A stretch of 64,000 nt of DNA from Micromonospora sp. WMMD812 (GTDB lineage Bacteria > Actinomycetota > Actinomycetes > Mycobacteriales > Micromonosporaceae): contig NZ_CP114904.1 of assembly GCF_027497215.1 (NCBI RefSeq), positions 4,424,001-4,488,000 on the forward strand, given 5' to 3'. The translations under genes were made by a program, and so were the position numbers. Under the pieces are notes generated by a model, which had not been told where the DNA came from, ran no database searches, and saw nothing but the letters and a program-made list of their open reading frames with translations. Shown one piece after another: positions 24,784 through 32,727 of the stretch (position 1 is its first letter; every line of letters starts with the position of its first letter).

Positions 24784-26265
24784 GTGCGGACGGTGGACGG
24801 GCGTACGGACCGGGTGGTGGTCGTCGGCGCCGGCCTCGGTGGCCTGGCCTGCGCGCTGCACTTGGCCGGCAGTGGGCGCCAGGTGACGGTGCTGGAACGC
24901 GAGCCGGTGCCCGGTGGCCGGGCCGGCCGGTTGGGCGTCGACGGCTACGAGTTCGACACCGGCCCGACGGTGCTCACCATGCCGGAGCTGATCGCCGAGG
25001 CGCTCGCCGCGGTCGGCGAGGAGCTTGGCGACTGGCTCGATCTCACCCCGCTCGACCCGGCCTACCGCGCCCACTACCCGGACGGCTCGACGCTCGACGT
25101 CATCACCGACACCGCCCGGATGGCCGCCGAGATCGCCCGGGTGTGCGGCCCGCGGGAGGCCGACGGCTACCTGCGCTTCGTGGCGTACGCCCGCCGGCTG
25201 TGGCAGCTCGAACGCGCCGACTTCATCGAGCGCAACCTGGACACGCCGGCCGACCTGCTCACCGGCAACCTGCTGCGGCTGCTGGCCAGCGGCGCCTTCC
25301 GGCGGCTGCACACGAAGATCGGGCAGTTCTTCCGGGACCCGCGTACCCAGCGGATCTTCTCCTTCCAGGCCATGTACGCCGGCCTCGCCCCGCACGACGC
25401 GCTCGCCATCTACGCGGTCATCGCGTACCTCGACTCGGTGGCCGGGGTGTGGTTTCCCCGCGGCGGCGTCCACGCGGTCTCCCGGGCCATGGCCGGCGCG
25501 GCGGAGAAGCACGGCGTGCAGATCCGCTACGGCACGACGGTCACCCAGGTGCGGACGGCGAACGGCCGGGCCATCGGCGTGCTGACCGCCGACGGCGAGC
25601 TGGTCCCGGCCGACGTCGTGGTGCTCAACCCCGACCTGCCGGTCGCCTACCGCGACCTGCTGCCGCCCGGCCGGCGGCGCCGGCTCACCTACTCGCCGTC
25701 CTGCGTGGTGCTGCACGTGGGATCGCGTCAGGGGTATGCGAGGATCGCCCACCACAACATCCATTTCGGACGCTCGTGGAAGGGCACCTTCGATGAGGTC
25801 ATCCGGCGCGGTGAGCTGATGTCCGACCCGTCGCTGCTGGTCACGAACCCGAGCCGGACCGACCCGTCGGTGGCCCCGGCGGGCCGGCACACCTACTACG
25901 TGCTCGCCCCGGTGCCCAACCTCGACCGGGCGCCGTTCGACTGGCACGGCGACCTCTCCCGCCGCTACGCCGACCGGCTCATCGGCACCCTCGAGGAACG
26001 CGGCTACGTCGGCTTCGGCGCGGGCGTCGAGGTGCTGCGCACGGTCACCCCGGCCGACTGGGCGGCACAGGGCATGGCCGCCGGCACGCCGTTCGCGGCG
26101 GCGCACAGCTTCCTCCAGACCGGGCCGTTCCGCCCGGCCAACCTGCACCGGACGCTACCCAACGTGGTGTTCGTCGGCTCGGGCACCCAGCCCGGCGTGG
26201 GCGTGCCGATGGTGCTCATCTCCGGCAAGCTGGCCGCCGGCCGGGTCACGGGAGGCATCCGATGA
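24784..26265 (+). CDS. crtI: Phytoene desaturase
   Basis: 493 residues from GTG 24784, chosen because AGGAGG lies seven bases upstream; ATG 24751 in the same frame would add 11 residues without a good ribosome site. The N-terminal dinucleotide-binding motif is VVVVGAGLGGLACALHLAG, followed by EREPVPGGRAGRL. The C-terminal CrtI signature is VGSGTQPGVGVPMVLISGKL. It would convert phytoene into lycopene or a related polyene with FAD. Its stop overlaps the ATG of a 27-codon frame that leads to idi. Confidence 0.93.
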   Translation: MRTVDGRTDRVVVVGAGLGGLACALHLAGSGRQVTVLEREPVPGGRAGRLGVDGYEFDTGPTVLTMPELIAEALAAVGEELGDWLDLTPLDPAYRAHYPDGSTLDVITDTARMAAEIARVCGPREADGYLRFVAYARRLWQLERADFIERNLDTPADLLTGNLLRLLASGAFRRLHTKIGQFFRDPRTQRIFSFQAMYAGLAPHDALAIYAVIAYLDSVAGVWFPRGGVHAVSRAMAGAAEKHGVQIRYGTTVTQVRTANGRAIGVLTADGELVPADVVVLNPDLPVAYRDLLPPGRRRRLTYSPSCVVLHVGSRQGYARIAHHNIHFGRSWKGTFDEVIRRGELMSDPSLLVTNPSRTDPSVAPAGRHTYYVLAPVPNLDRAPFDWHGDLSRRYADRLIGTLEERGYVGFGAGVEVLRTVTPADWAAQGMAAGTPFAAAHSFLQTGPFRPANLHRTLPNVVFVGSGTQPGVGVPMVLISGKLAAGRVTGGIR

Positions 26266-26345
26266 GCGAGCGCGGCGAGCGAGTCATCAGGCACAGCGCG
26301 GTCGAGCCTCATGCCGACGCCGACCGCAGGGAGGTCTCGGCATGA
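26262..26345 (+). CDS. Possible 27-residue linking ORF between crtI and idi
   Basis: ATG 26262 overlaps the crtI stop (ATGA), and its TGA at 26343-26345 overlaps the idi ATG (ATGA). The peptide begins MSERGERVIRHSAVEPH. The DNA GAGCGAGCGCGGCGAGCGAG at its start resembles a short repeat that is widespread at gene starts in Micromonospora genomes. It contains the idi ribosome site (AGGGAGG). It may be translated only for coupling, or be a non-functional repeat insertion. Confidence 0.35.
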   Translation: MSERGERVIRHSAVEPHADADRREVSA

Positions 26346-26947
26346 GCGAGCGCGAGGCGCACCTCGTCGAGCTGGTCGACGAGAGCGGGCGGGCCCACGG
26401 CGAGACCACGGTCGCGGCCGCCCACCAGCCGCCGGGCCAGCTGCACCGGGCGTTCTCGGTCATGCTGGTGGACCCGGACGGGCAGGTGCTGCTCCAGCGC
26501 CGGGCCGCCGTCAAGACCCGCTTCCCGCTGCGGTGGGCCAACTCCTGCTGCGGCCACCCCGGGCCCGGCGAGTCGCTGACCGAGGCCGCGAACCGGCGGC
26601 TGCGCGAGGAGCTCGGCGCCGGCCCGGTCGAGCTGACCGAGGTCGGGGTGTACGTCTACTACGCCGAGGACCCGACCACCGGTCGGGTCGAGTTCGAGTA
26701 CGACCACGTCCTGCGGGGCGAGTTCCGGCCCGGCGCGCCGCTGCTGCCCGACCCGGCCGAGGTGGCCGAACTGCGCTGGGTGGAGCCGTCCGCCCTGGAA
26801 GCCGACCTCGCCGCCGACCCCCGGGCGTACTCGCCCTGGCTGGGCGGGGTGGTCAACCGGCTGCTGCACCCCGCCCCGGCGGGGCCTGCCGCGGTTCCGT
26901 CCGGCGTGCCGGCCGATGACGCGCCGGAGCGGTCGGGTGGCCGATGA
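26342..26947 (+). CDS. idi: Isopentenyl-diphosphate delta-isomerase, type I
   Basis: 201 residues from ATG 26342 with AGGGAGG upstream. The Nudix fold and both active-site motifs are present: NSCCGHP (Cys of the TNxCCSHP type) and RRLREELG (Glu helix). It balances IPP and DMAPP for the carotenoid pathway, consistent with its place behind crtI. The C terminus is Pro/Ala rich and about 20 residues longer than many homologues. The regulator gene begins within its last 11 bases. Confidence 0.92.
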   Translation: MSEREAHLVELVDESGRAHGETTVAAAHQPPGQLHRAFSVMLVDPDGQVLLQRRAAVKTRFPLRWANSCCGHPGPGESLTEAANRRLREELGAGPVELTEVGVYVYYAEDPTTGRVEFEYDHVLRGEFRPGAPLLPDPAEVAELRWVEPSALEADLAADPRAYSPWLGGVVNRLLHPAPAGPAAVPSGVPADDAPERSGGR

Positions 26948-27869
26948 GACGCTGAGCGCGGGCGCGGTGGCGCGCCGGCTCGGGGTCGCGGTGACCACTC
27001 TGCGCACCTGGCACCAGCGCTACGGGCTCGGGCCCAGCCGGCACGTGCCCGGTCAGCACCGCCGCTACACGACGACCGACCTGGCCCGGTTGGAGATCAT
27101 GCGACGGCTGACGGCCGACGGGGTCAGCCCGGCCGAGGCCGCCCGCTGGGCACGCCAGGCACCGGAACCGGTCGGCGTCGACGACCTGGCCCGGTCCCGA
27201 TCGGCCGGCGTCCGGGACGGCGGCGGCGCGACGATCCCGGTCGGCCGGGCCGGACCGGCCGCCCGCGGGCTGGCCCGGGCCGCCATGCGGCTGGACTCCG
27301 CGGCGATCGGCGAGACGATCGAGCGTGCCCTGGCCGGCGAGGGGGTGGTCGCCACCTGGGACGACCTGCTCCGGCCGGTGCTGGCCGGGATCGGCGAGCG
27401 GCACGCCGCGACCGCGGGACTGGTCGAGGTGGAGCATCTGATGTCCCGCTGTGTCTCCGAGGCGTTCGCCGCGGTCAGCCGGGCCGCCAGCCCGGGCGGG
27501 CCACCGCGGGTCCTGCTCTCCTGCGCCGACGAGGAACAGCACACGCTGCCGCTGGAAGCGCTCGCGGCCGCGCTCGCGGAGGCCGGCGTCGGCTACCGGA
27601 TGCTCGGCGCCCGGGTGCCCGTGCCGGCCCTGCTCGAGGCGGTCAACCGGACCGGGCCGGCCGCCGTGGTGCTCTGGTCGCACACCCCCACCACCGCCGA
27701 CCCGGCCCAGCTCAGCGCGCTGCTCGCCGCGCCCCGGCGCCCCCTGCTGGTGCTCGCCGCCGGCCCCGGCTGGCCGGCCGAGGCGTTGCCCGCCGGGGTC
27801 GTCCGGCCCACGCGGCTCGCCGAGGCGCTCGCCCTGACCGCCGCGGTGGGCGAGCCACCGCGGGGGTGA
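26937..27869 (+). CDS. MerR-family regulator with B12-binding domain, CarH/LitR-like
   Basis: 310 residues from GTG 26937, which has GGAG seven bases upstream and overlaps idi; ATG 26916 would add seven residues. A MerR helix-turn-helix is followed by a four-helix region and a Rossmann-type cobalamin-binding domain. In CarH a W-x9-EH motif faces the upper side of B12. Here the aligned residues are H156-x9-E166-H167 (GERH ... VEVEH), so Trp is His. The lower-ligand motif is EQH with H202. CarH and LitR repress carotenoid genes in the dark and use adenosylcobalamin as light sensor. The location directly behind crtI-idi supports that role. Confidence 0.85.
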   Translation: MADETLSAGAVARRLGVAVTTLRTWHQRYGLGPSRHVPGQHRRYTTTDLARLEIMRRLTADGVSPAEAARWARQAPEPVGVDDLARSRSAGVRDGGGATIPVGRAGPAARGLARAAMRLDSAAIGETIERALAGEGVVATWDDLLRPVLAGIGERHAATAGLVEVEHLMSRCVSEAFAAVSRAASPGGPPRVLLSCADEEQHTLPLEALAAALAEAGVGYRMLGARVPVPALLEAVNRTGPAAVVLWSHTPTTADPAQLSALLAAPRRPLLVLAAGPGWPAEALPAGVVRPTRLAEALALTAAVGEPPRG

Positions 27870-27950
27870 CCCGGGGGGTGTCGATGCCTGACGCCGTCCA
27901 CTAGCGTCGGGTGGTCCGCGTACCCCGACCCCCCCTTCGGGAGCGAACAG

Positions 27951-28745
27951 ATGAAAGCCCGCGCCGTGCTGGCGTACGCCCTGGGTCTGGTTCTGGTCCT
28001 CGGCGGCTGTGCCCAGCCGGGCGGCACCGTCGTCGCCCACGACGGCCCTGCCCCGGCCAGCTCTGCCCCGCCGCCCAGCCCGAAGCCGTCCGCCTCGCCG
28101 CGGCCGACCCGCACCGCCACGACGGGGCGACCGGTCCGCCCCCGCCCGAACACGCTGCCGGCCGGGCTGCGCCGCACCACCGGGGCCCGCACGGTCGCGC
28201 TGACCTTCGACGACGGGCCGAGCCCGGCCTGGACGCCGAAGATCCTCGACCAGTTGCGCGCCGCTCGGGTCACCGCGACCTTCTGTGTGGTGGGACGGGA
28301 GGTGCAGCGCCACCCCGAGCTGGTCCGGCGGATCGTCCGCGAGGGGCACCAGCTCTGCAACCACAGCTGGCGGCACGACGTCGACCTCGGCCGGTTGCCG
28401 GTGGCGGAGATCCGGGCCGACCTGGTCCGCACGAACAAGGCGATCCAGGCGGCCGCGCCCGGCGCGCCGATCACCTTCTACCGGCAGCCCGGCGGACGGT
28501 GGACGCCCGAGGTGGTGGCGGTCGCCAAGCAGCTCGGCATGCGCCCGCTGCACTGGAGCGTCGACCCGCAGGACTGGGCGAAGCCGCCCGCCGCGACGAT
28601 CAGCCACCGGGTGCTGACGGCGGTCAGGCCCGGATCCATCGTGCTGCTGCACGACGGGGGTGGCGACCGCGCCGCCACCTTCGCCGCGTGCCCCAGGGTG
28701 ATCGCCGAGCTGAAGCGGCGCTTCGGCGTCACCCGGCTCCGCTAG
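27951..28745 (+). CDS. Polysaccharide deacetylase (NodB-domain) lipoprotein
   Basis: 264 residues from ATG 27951. The signal sequence ends in LVLGGC (lipobox), and a Pro/Ser-rich linker leads to the NodB domain at about residues 80-255. Motifs are TFDDGP (first Asp catalytic, second Asp metal), HSWRH (metal His), RQPGG, and LLHDGGG near the end. Zn-dependent removal of N- or O-acetyl groups from cell-wall glycans outside the membrane is expected. The gene is isolated, followed by the tRNA cluster. Confidence 0.92.
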   Translation: MKARAVLAYALGLVLVLGGCAQPGGTVVAHDGPAPASSAPPPSPKPSASPRPTRTATTGRPVRPRPNTLPAGLRRTTGARTVALTFDDGPSPAWTPKILDQLRAARVTATFCVVGREVQRHPELVRRIVREGHQLCNHSWRHDVDLGRLPVAEIRADLVRTNKAIQAAAPGAPITFYRQPGGRWTPEVVAVAKQLGMRPLHWSVDPQDWAKPPAATISHRVLTAVRPGSIVLLHDGGGDRAATFAACPRVIAELKRRFGVTRLR

Positions 28746-28797
28746 ACCTGGCCTGACCTGCGGATTTATGCGTGCTTGTGGTTCGAGCCATACCGGG

Positions 28798-28827
28798 TTG
28801 GTCGGCCGCCGGGGCATCACGTATGCT
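28798..28827 (+). promoter_or_regulatory. Candidate promoter of the tRNA cluster
   Basis: TTGGTC (28798-28803), an 18-base spacer and TATGCT (28822-28827) match sigma-70 boxes. A small hairpin TCCGGC-GGG-GCCGGA (28837-28851) follows, then tRNA-Glu at 28900. Confidence 0.5.
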
Positions 28828-28899
28828 TTCCAAGCCTCCGGCGGGGCCGGATGGGAGCAAGTCCGCTTGACGTTGCAGATGTGCAATGATGGCGGGGCC

Positions 28900-28972
28900 G
28901 CCCTCATCGTCTAGCGGCCCAGGACGCCGCCCTTTCAAGGCGGTAGCACGGGTTCGAATCCCGTTGGGGGCA
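28900..28972 (+). tRNA. tRNA-Glu (anticodon UUC)
   Basis: A 73-base cloverleaf: acceptor GCCCTCA pairs with TGGGGGC, anticodon stem CCGCC/GGCGG with loop CTTTCAA (anticodon TTC), and T arm CGGG-TTCGAAT-CCCG. CCA is not encoded. It is first in a cluster of three tRNA genes. Confidence 0.95.
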
Positions 28973-29002
28973 CGACCGGCGCAAGCCGGAGCAACAAAGC
29001 TA

Positions 29003-29076
29003 GGTCCTGTGGAGCAGTTGGAGTGCTCGCCGCCCTGTCAAGGCGGAGGTCGCGGGTTCAAGTCCCGTCAGGACCG
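29003..29076 (+). tRNA. tRNA-Asp (anticodon GUC)
   Basis: Acceptor GGTCCTG pairs with CAGGACC, anticodon stem CCGCC/GGCGG with loop CTGTCAA (anticodon GTC), T arm CGGG-TTCAAGT-CCCG, discriminator G. CCA is not encoded. It lies 30 bases after tRNA-Glu. Confidence 0.95.
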
Positions 29077-29179
29077 CAGCGCTGACGCCGCGCGGAACAT
29101 GCGCGGCGTTCTGTGTATCGGAGCAGGTGACCCTCTCGGCGGATCATCCGCCCTCCGGGTAGCATGGTCCGAGCAACCC

Positions 29180-29253
29180 GGCCAGGTAGCTCAGTTGGTA
29201 CGAGCGTCCGACTGAAAATCGGAAGGTCGGCGGTTCGACCCCGCCCCTGGCCA
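29180..29253 (+). tRNA. tRNA-Phe (anticodon GAA)
   Basis: Acceptor GGCCAGG pairs with CCTGGCC, anticodon stem TCCGA/TCGGA with loop CTGAAAA (anticodon GAA), T arm with TTCGACC, discriminator A. CCA is not encoded. A terminator hairpin follows at 29277. Confidence 0.95.
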
Positions 29254-29276
29254 CATAGCCTTTCGCCGGGCTACAG

Positions 29277-29316
29277 AGGTCCCCACCAGCGGAAACGCGG
29301 GTGGGGATCTTGCTTT
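29277..29316 (+). terminator. Terminator of the tRNA cluster
   Basis: GGTCCCCACC and GGTGGGGATC pair around a loop containing CGGAAACG, followed by TTGCTTTT. This is one of the few hairpins in the window with a real U-tract. Confidence 0.75.
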
Positions 29317-29471
29317 TCAGCCCATGGGCCGGCATCTTCGTCAGCGGCCTTGTCGGCGGCGGATACGAGGACGAGTTGCTTTCCGCGGGCGCGCTGCTGG
29401 TGATCGCGGGCCCGCTGCTACGCATCGAGGCTGCGGTCCAGGGGACCCGGAGGAGGGGACCGGGCGTCTGA
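29301..29471 (+). CDS. Possible 56-residue membrane peptide
   Basis: A frame from GTG 29301 to TGA 29471 encodes two hydrophobic stretches (ILLFSPWAGIFVSGLVGGG and ELLSAGALLVIAGPLL) and a basic tail. Codon use resembles real genes, and an actinobacterial family of small membrane proteins would fit. The start lies in the 3' arm of the tRNA terminator and there is no ribosome site, so it may be a remnant or start later at TTG 29310. Confidence 0.3.
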   Translation: MGILLFSPWAGIFVSGLVGGGYEDELLSAGALLVIAGPLLRIEAAVQGTRRRGPGV

Positions 29472-29525
29472 CATCCGCATGCGGGTCCTGGCGGGTCTGG
29501 CCCTCCTGGTGGTGAGAACCGCTGC

Positions 29526-29993
29526 TCAGGGATGGGCGTGGATGAGGCGAAGTTCGTGGCCCAACGTCATCGACAGCTTCGCCAGATGTTCGTCGGTCAG
29601 CTCGTGCTGCGGGTTCCAGAGGGTGATCCGGAACCGGGAGAACCCCACCGGCCAGTCGTAGTGGAGATCGGCGAGGGAGACCAGATCACCGCAGCAAGGC
29701 ACTGTCGTCGCCAGGTCGTCGAATCCATCTGGGTAGGGCCCGTTGAGATCGGTCAGTCGGTCGAACCACTCGACGTCGATCTCGCCACCGCATCGCGGGC
29801 ATCCGATTCGCTCCAGGTTCTCGAACGGGTGAGCCACGGTGATCCGAGGAAAGAACTCCACCGCGATGCTGGGGTAGATGTTCTGCGGAATGCCGGCCAG
29901 GATCCGGGCCTCGGTCGCCGTACGTTCGGCCGCTTCCTGGGTCGGCTGCCAGGTGAGGCTGGTCGGGTTGAGGTACACGATGAAGTCGCCCAC
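29526..29993 (-). CDS. Hypothetical protein with paired Cys, possible zinc site
   Basis: 155 residues from GTG 29993. It opens with GDFIVYLNPTSLTWQPTQEA and carries CPRCGGEIDVEW in the middle and a vicinal CCGD about 30 residues later, which could hold a zinc ion. Many aromatic and acidic residues suggest a compact soluble protein. No family is recognised. Codon use is less GC-extreme than in the neighbouring genes, which may mean later acquisition. It lies alone on the minus strand between the tRNA cluster and a low-complexity protein. Confidence 0.7.
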   Translation of the reverse strand: MGDFIVYLNPTSLTWQPTQEAAERTATEARILAGIPQNIYPSIAVEFFPRITVAHPFENLERIGCPRCGGEIDVEWFDRLTDLNGPYPDGFDDLATTVPCCGDLVSLADLHYDWPVGFSRFRITLWNPQHELTDEHLAKLSMTLGHELRLIHAHP

Positions 29994-30113
29994 ACCGCGG
30001 ATTGTGCACCGCGAGTGGGCACCCCTGCTGTTCGCTGTTCACGCCGCTGGACGATCCCGGCACTCCGCCCTGCCTGCGCGATGTTGTCGATCGACCCCTG
30101 CAATACTGCGGCG

Positions 30114-30230
30114 ATGGTGACCTGGCTGGGACGTGGCCTGTCCGTGCTGGTGGCCCTGGCCGGGGCCGCGCTGGGCGCGGTGCTCGTCGCGGCTGCCTGG
30201 AACGCTCTCGCCGCGCCTGCCCGGCCTTGA
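30114..30230 (+). CDS. Possible 38-residue hydrophobic peptide in the gap 29994-30301
   Basis: From ATG 30114 to TGA 30230 a short frame encodes one membrane segment (LSVLVALAGAALGAVLVAAAW) ending NALAAPARP. It is the only thing resembling a gene in this 308-base gap. No clear ribosome site is seen, and GC-rich DNA often encodes Ala/Val/Leu runs by chance. Confidence 0.25.
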   Translation: MVTWLGRGLSVLVALAGAALGAVLVAAAWNALAAPARP

Positions 30231-30301
30231 TCGACTCGGGATCCAGGAAGTCGGGAGGCTCCGGTCGGCCGGACACCCCGACTTGTGGAACTCGTGACCC
30301 G

Positions 30302-31552
30302 TCAGCGCTTGGACTGCGGTCCGTGCTGCCCCACGCCGGATCTGATCACGTCCCACACGCTCCGGCCGACCTGCCGCAACACCTCCCCGGCCTGGTCGGC
30401 GAGATCCCCCGGGCTCGGCAACGGCCAACTCGGGCCGCCACCGCCCGGCTCACCCGGCGCGCCTTCGCCCGGCTTGCCCGGCTGACCCTCGCCCGGCTTG
30501 CCCTGCGGACCCTGGGCCGGTCGGCCCCCCGTCGGCTGGCTCGGCCCAGCCTGGCCCGGCTGCGGGCCTTGGACGCTCGGGGCGGCTTGTTCCGCCCGGC
30601 CCTGACCCCGCTGACCCTGGCCCTCTCGGCCTTGGCCCGTCCCGCTCACTGACCTGGCCGGTGAGCCGCCCTGCTGGCCTTGGCTCTGGCCGCCCAGGCC
30701 GGGTTGACGCTCGCCCGGACCCGGCTGCTGGCCCTGCGGCGCCGGTTGTGCCACCCCGGCCGCTTGTTGTGCCGTCCCGCGAGCCGTTGGGGCGGCCGGG
30801 CCGGCCTGCTGGGCGGCGCCGCCGCGCACACCCTCCCCGGGGTAGGTGGCCTGCGCGGTGACCGAGCCGATCTGCTGTCCGAGCTGGTCCACCGCGCTGC
30901 CGAGGTTCTGCGTGCTGCCGGTCACCTGCCGCACGGCCTGGTCGGCGTCGCCCAGCGCGGCCTGCGCGGCGTCGTCCAGCGCGGCCTGGGCGGCGTCGTC
31001 CAGCGCGGCCTGGGCGGCGTTCCTTACCGTCTCGAGAATCTGCGGGTTCCGGTCGATCGTGCTCAGAGCCCGGTCGAGGATCGCCATCAACCGTTCCAGC
31101 CGCACCTCGAGCAGCGCCTCGGCGCGGACGTCGTCGAGGTCGAGCTCGACGCTCTCCAGCCGGACCCGGACGCCGGCGTCCAGCTCGAGCAGGTTCGCCA
31201 GCCGCGCCCGAACGGACAGGTCGGCCTCCAACCCGTCCACCGCGAGCCGGATCGAACCGACATGCAGGTCCGGCACGTCCAGCACGACGTCCGGCTCACC
31301 CTCCTGCGCCACACCCCGCTCCGTCTCGGCCGGCCACCGGCCCTTCCGGACGTGCCGCTCCGACGGGACCTCATGCCGGCCCTGGGGACCCCAGCCCTCG
31401 CCGCCCTCCCCCGGCTGCGTCAGGCCCCGGCCGCCCGGCCGAGCCCGGCTCGACTGACCCTGGGCGCGCCGGGCCTCGTCCGACCCGACGGGAGGCGGTC
31501 CCGGCTGGCTGTGGCCCGACTGACCCCGCCGGCCCGACTCGGTCTCGCTCAT
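30302..31552 (-). CDS. Hypothetical protein: conserved amphipathic beta/helical domain in low-complexity Gly/Pro/Gln-rich sequence
   Basis: 416 residues from ATG 31552. Residues 1-85 are polar and disordered. From about 87 to 172 there is an ordered domain (VVLDVPDLHVGSIRLAVDGL to RALSTIDRNPQILE) that alternates Leu/Val with charges; I recall similar stretches in other actinobacterial hypothetical proteins that end in TIDRNPQIL. Three AAQAALDD-type heptads follow. The region from 225 to 385 is Gly/Pro/Gln rich with KPGEGQPGKPGEG collagen-like repeats. A short conserved-looking C terminus (LADQAGEVLRQVGRSVWDVI) closes it. There is no signal peptide and no membrane helix. Function unknown. Confidence 0.75.
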   Translation of the reverse strand: MSETESGRRGQSGHSQPGPPPVGSDEARRAQGQSSRARPGGRGLTQPGEGGEGWGPQGRHEVPSERHVRKGRWPAETERGVAQEGEPDVVLDVPDLHVGSIRLAVDGLEADLSVRARLANLLELDAGVRVRLESVELDLDDVRAEALLEVRLERLMAILDRALSTIDRNPQILETVRNAAQAALDDAAQAALDDAAQAALGDADQAVRQVTGSTQNLGSAVDQLGQQIGSVTAQATYPGEGVRGGAAQQAGPAAPTARGTAQQAAGVAQPAPQGQQPGPGERQPGLGGQSQGQQGGSPARSVSGTGQGREGQGQRGQGRAEQAAPSVQGPQPGQAGPSQPTGGRPAQGPQGKPGEGQPGKPGEGAPGEPGGGGPSWPLPSPGDLADQAGEVLRQVGRSVWDVIRSGVGQHGPQSKR

Positions 31553-31633
31553 CCGCCCCGCTCCCGCCCTCGCTGGCCCGGCGTGAGCGGGCTCGACCGG
31601 CCGCGTCTACCCGCTTTGCGGCCCGCCATCCCT

Positions 31634-31940
31634 TACCCACCGGCCGCCGCCGCACAGCCGTCCCCGTCCCGACCCGCCGGCGCCCCAAGCCCGCACCCCG
31701 CAGCCGCCCCCGTCCCTACCCGCCAGCGCCCCGAGCCCTCACCCCGCAGCCGCCGTCGGCCCAACCCGCCAGCGCCAGGGCCCTGTCCACACAGCCGCCG
31801 GCGGCCCCATACCCGCCAACGCCGCCGACTCCTGGACTCCGGCCACCGGTCCCTTGCCGCCAACGCCGCGGGCCCATGGCCATCGGTCCCCGCCGCCAAC
31901 GCCGCGAGCCCCTGGTCACCGGGTGCCCGCCCGCCCTCCC
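31634..31940. repeat. Degenerate tandem repeats of about 37-46 bp in the gap 31553-32066
   Basis: The 514-base gap holds about seven C-rich units, each opening with CCCGCCAGCGCC or CCGCCAACGCCGC and closing with a CGGTCCC- or GTCCC-like stretch. Units near 31740-31850 are longest and those near 31850-31925 shorter. No frame across them looks like a protein and no hairpin dominates. The rest of the gap is the upstream region of the SRPBCC gene. Confidence 0.55.
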
Positions 31941-32066
31941 GGCCGGGCCCGGCGGACCGTCCATCCGGGCCCGTACGAGCCCGCGACCACGACCCGCCAC
32001 GGCTGTCCGGAAACGGGCAGTGCGCACCGGTGCACACTCGGGCATCAGCCGGTATGGTCCGGGCCT

Positions 32067-32591
32067 ATGGGACAGGAGATGGCCGATCCGGCGGACATCC
32101 GGCAGGACTTCGACCGGTTCTCGCTGCGCTGCGGTCTCCTCGTCCCCGCCCCCGCCGAGCGGGCGTTCGCCGTCTTCACCGAGGCGCTGACCGACTGGTG
32201 GGTCACCGAATACACCTGGTCGGGGCCGGAGGCGCTCGCCGAGCTCGGGATGGAGCCCCGCTCCGGCGGCATGCTCTACGAGATCGGCCCCTACGGCTTC
32301 CGGGCCGACTGGGGCCGGGTGCTCACCTGGGACCCGCCCCGCCGGCTCGTCTTCACCTGGCAGATCGGGCCGGACCGGGTGCCGGTGCCGGACCCGGCCC
32401 GCGCCAGCGAGGTCGAGGTGCTCTTTCTCGCCGAGGAGCCGGAGCAGACCCGGGTGGAACTGGAGCACCGCCACTTCGACCGGCACGGCGAGGCGGCCGA
32501 GGGCTACCGGCAGGCGCTGACCGCCGGCTGGCACGACCTGCTCTCCCGCTACGTCGCGTCGGTCGACGGCCACCACCCGCCGCTGAGCTGA
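32067..32591 (+). CDS. SRPBCC/AHSA1-domain protein
   Basis: 174 residues from ATG 32067; a second ATG at 32079 is directly adjacent to AGGAG and less likely. The Bet v 1/START-like fold of the AHSA1 (ASHA) family is suggested by PAERAFAVFTEALTDWWV, the glycine turn SGGMLYEIGPYG, WGRVLTWDPPRRLVFTW, the TRVELEHRHFDRHGE strand and the closing helix GWHDLLSRYV. Such proteins bind lipophilic ligands or act as small regulators; no particular ligand is indicated. Confidence 0.88.
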   Translation: MGQEMADPADIRQDFDRFSLRCGLLVPAPAERAFAVFTEALTDWWVTEYTWSGPEALAELGMEPRSGGMLYEIGPYGFRADWGRVLTWDPPRRLVFTWQIGPDRVPVPDPARASEVEVLFLAEEPEQTRVELEHRHFDRHGEAAEGYRQALTAGWHDLLSRYVASVDGHHPPLS

Positions 32592-32727
32592 CCCGCGCGC
32601 CGCGACCCGGCCACCGGGCGACGGCGACGGCGACGGCCGTCGTCCCGCCGGGGCCCGGCCCGGGCAGCGACGCCGCCCGTCGCCCGGTTCGACCGCGACC
32701 GAGCAACGACGCGACGGCCCTGCCGCC

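Noticed and set aside
28835..28890. Possible small RNA before tRNA-Glu
   Set aside because: Only a 6-bp hairpin with GGG loop is seen; too little to call an RNA gene.
29526..29993. Toxin-antitoxin or immunity gene
   Set aside because: Lone gene with Cys pairs; no partner frame or toxin motif nearby.
31633..32037. Minus-strand frame of 134 residues through the C-rich repeats
   Set aside because: The translation follows the DNA repeat and contains no conserved pattern; no ribosome site.
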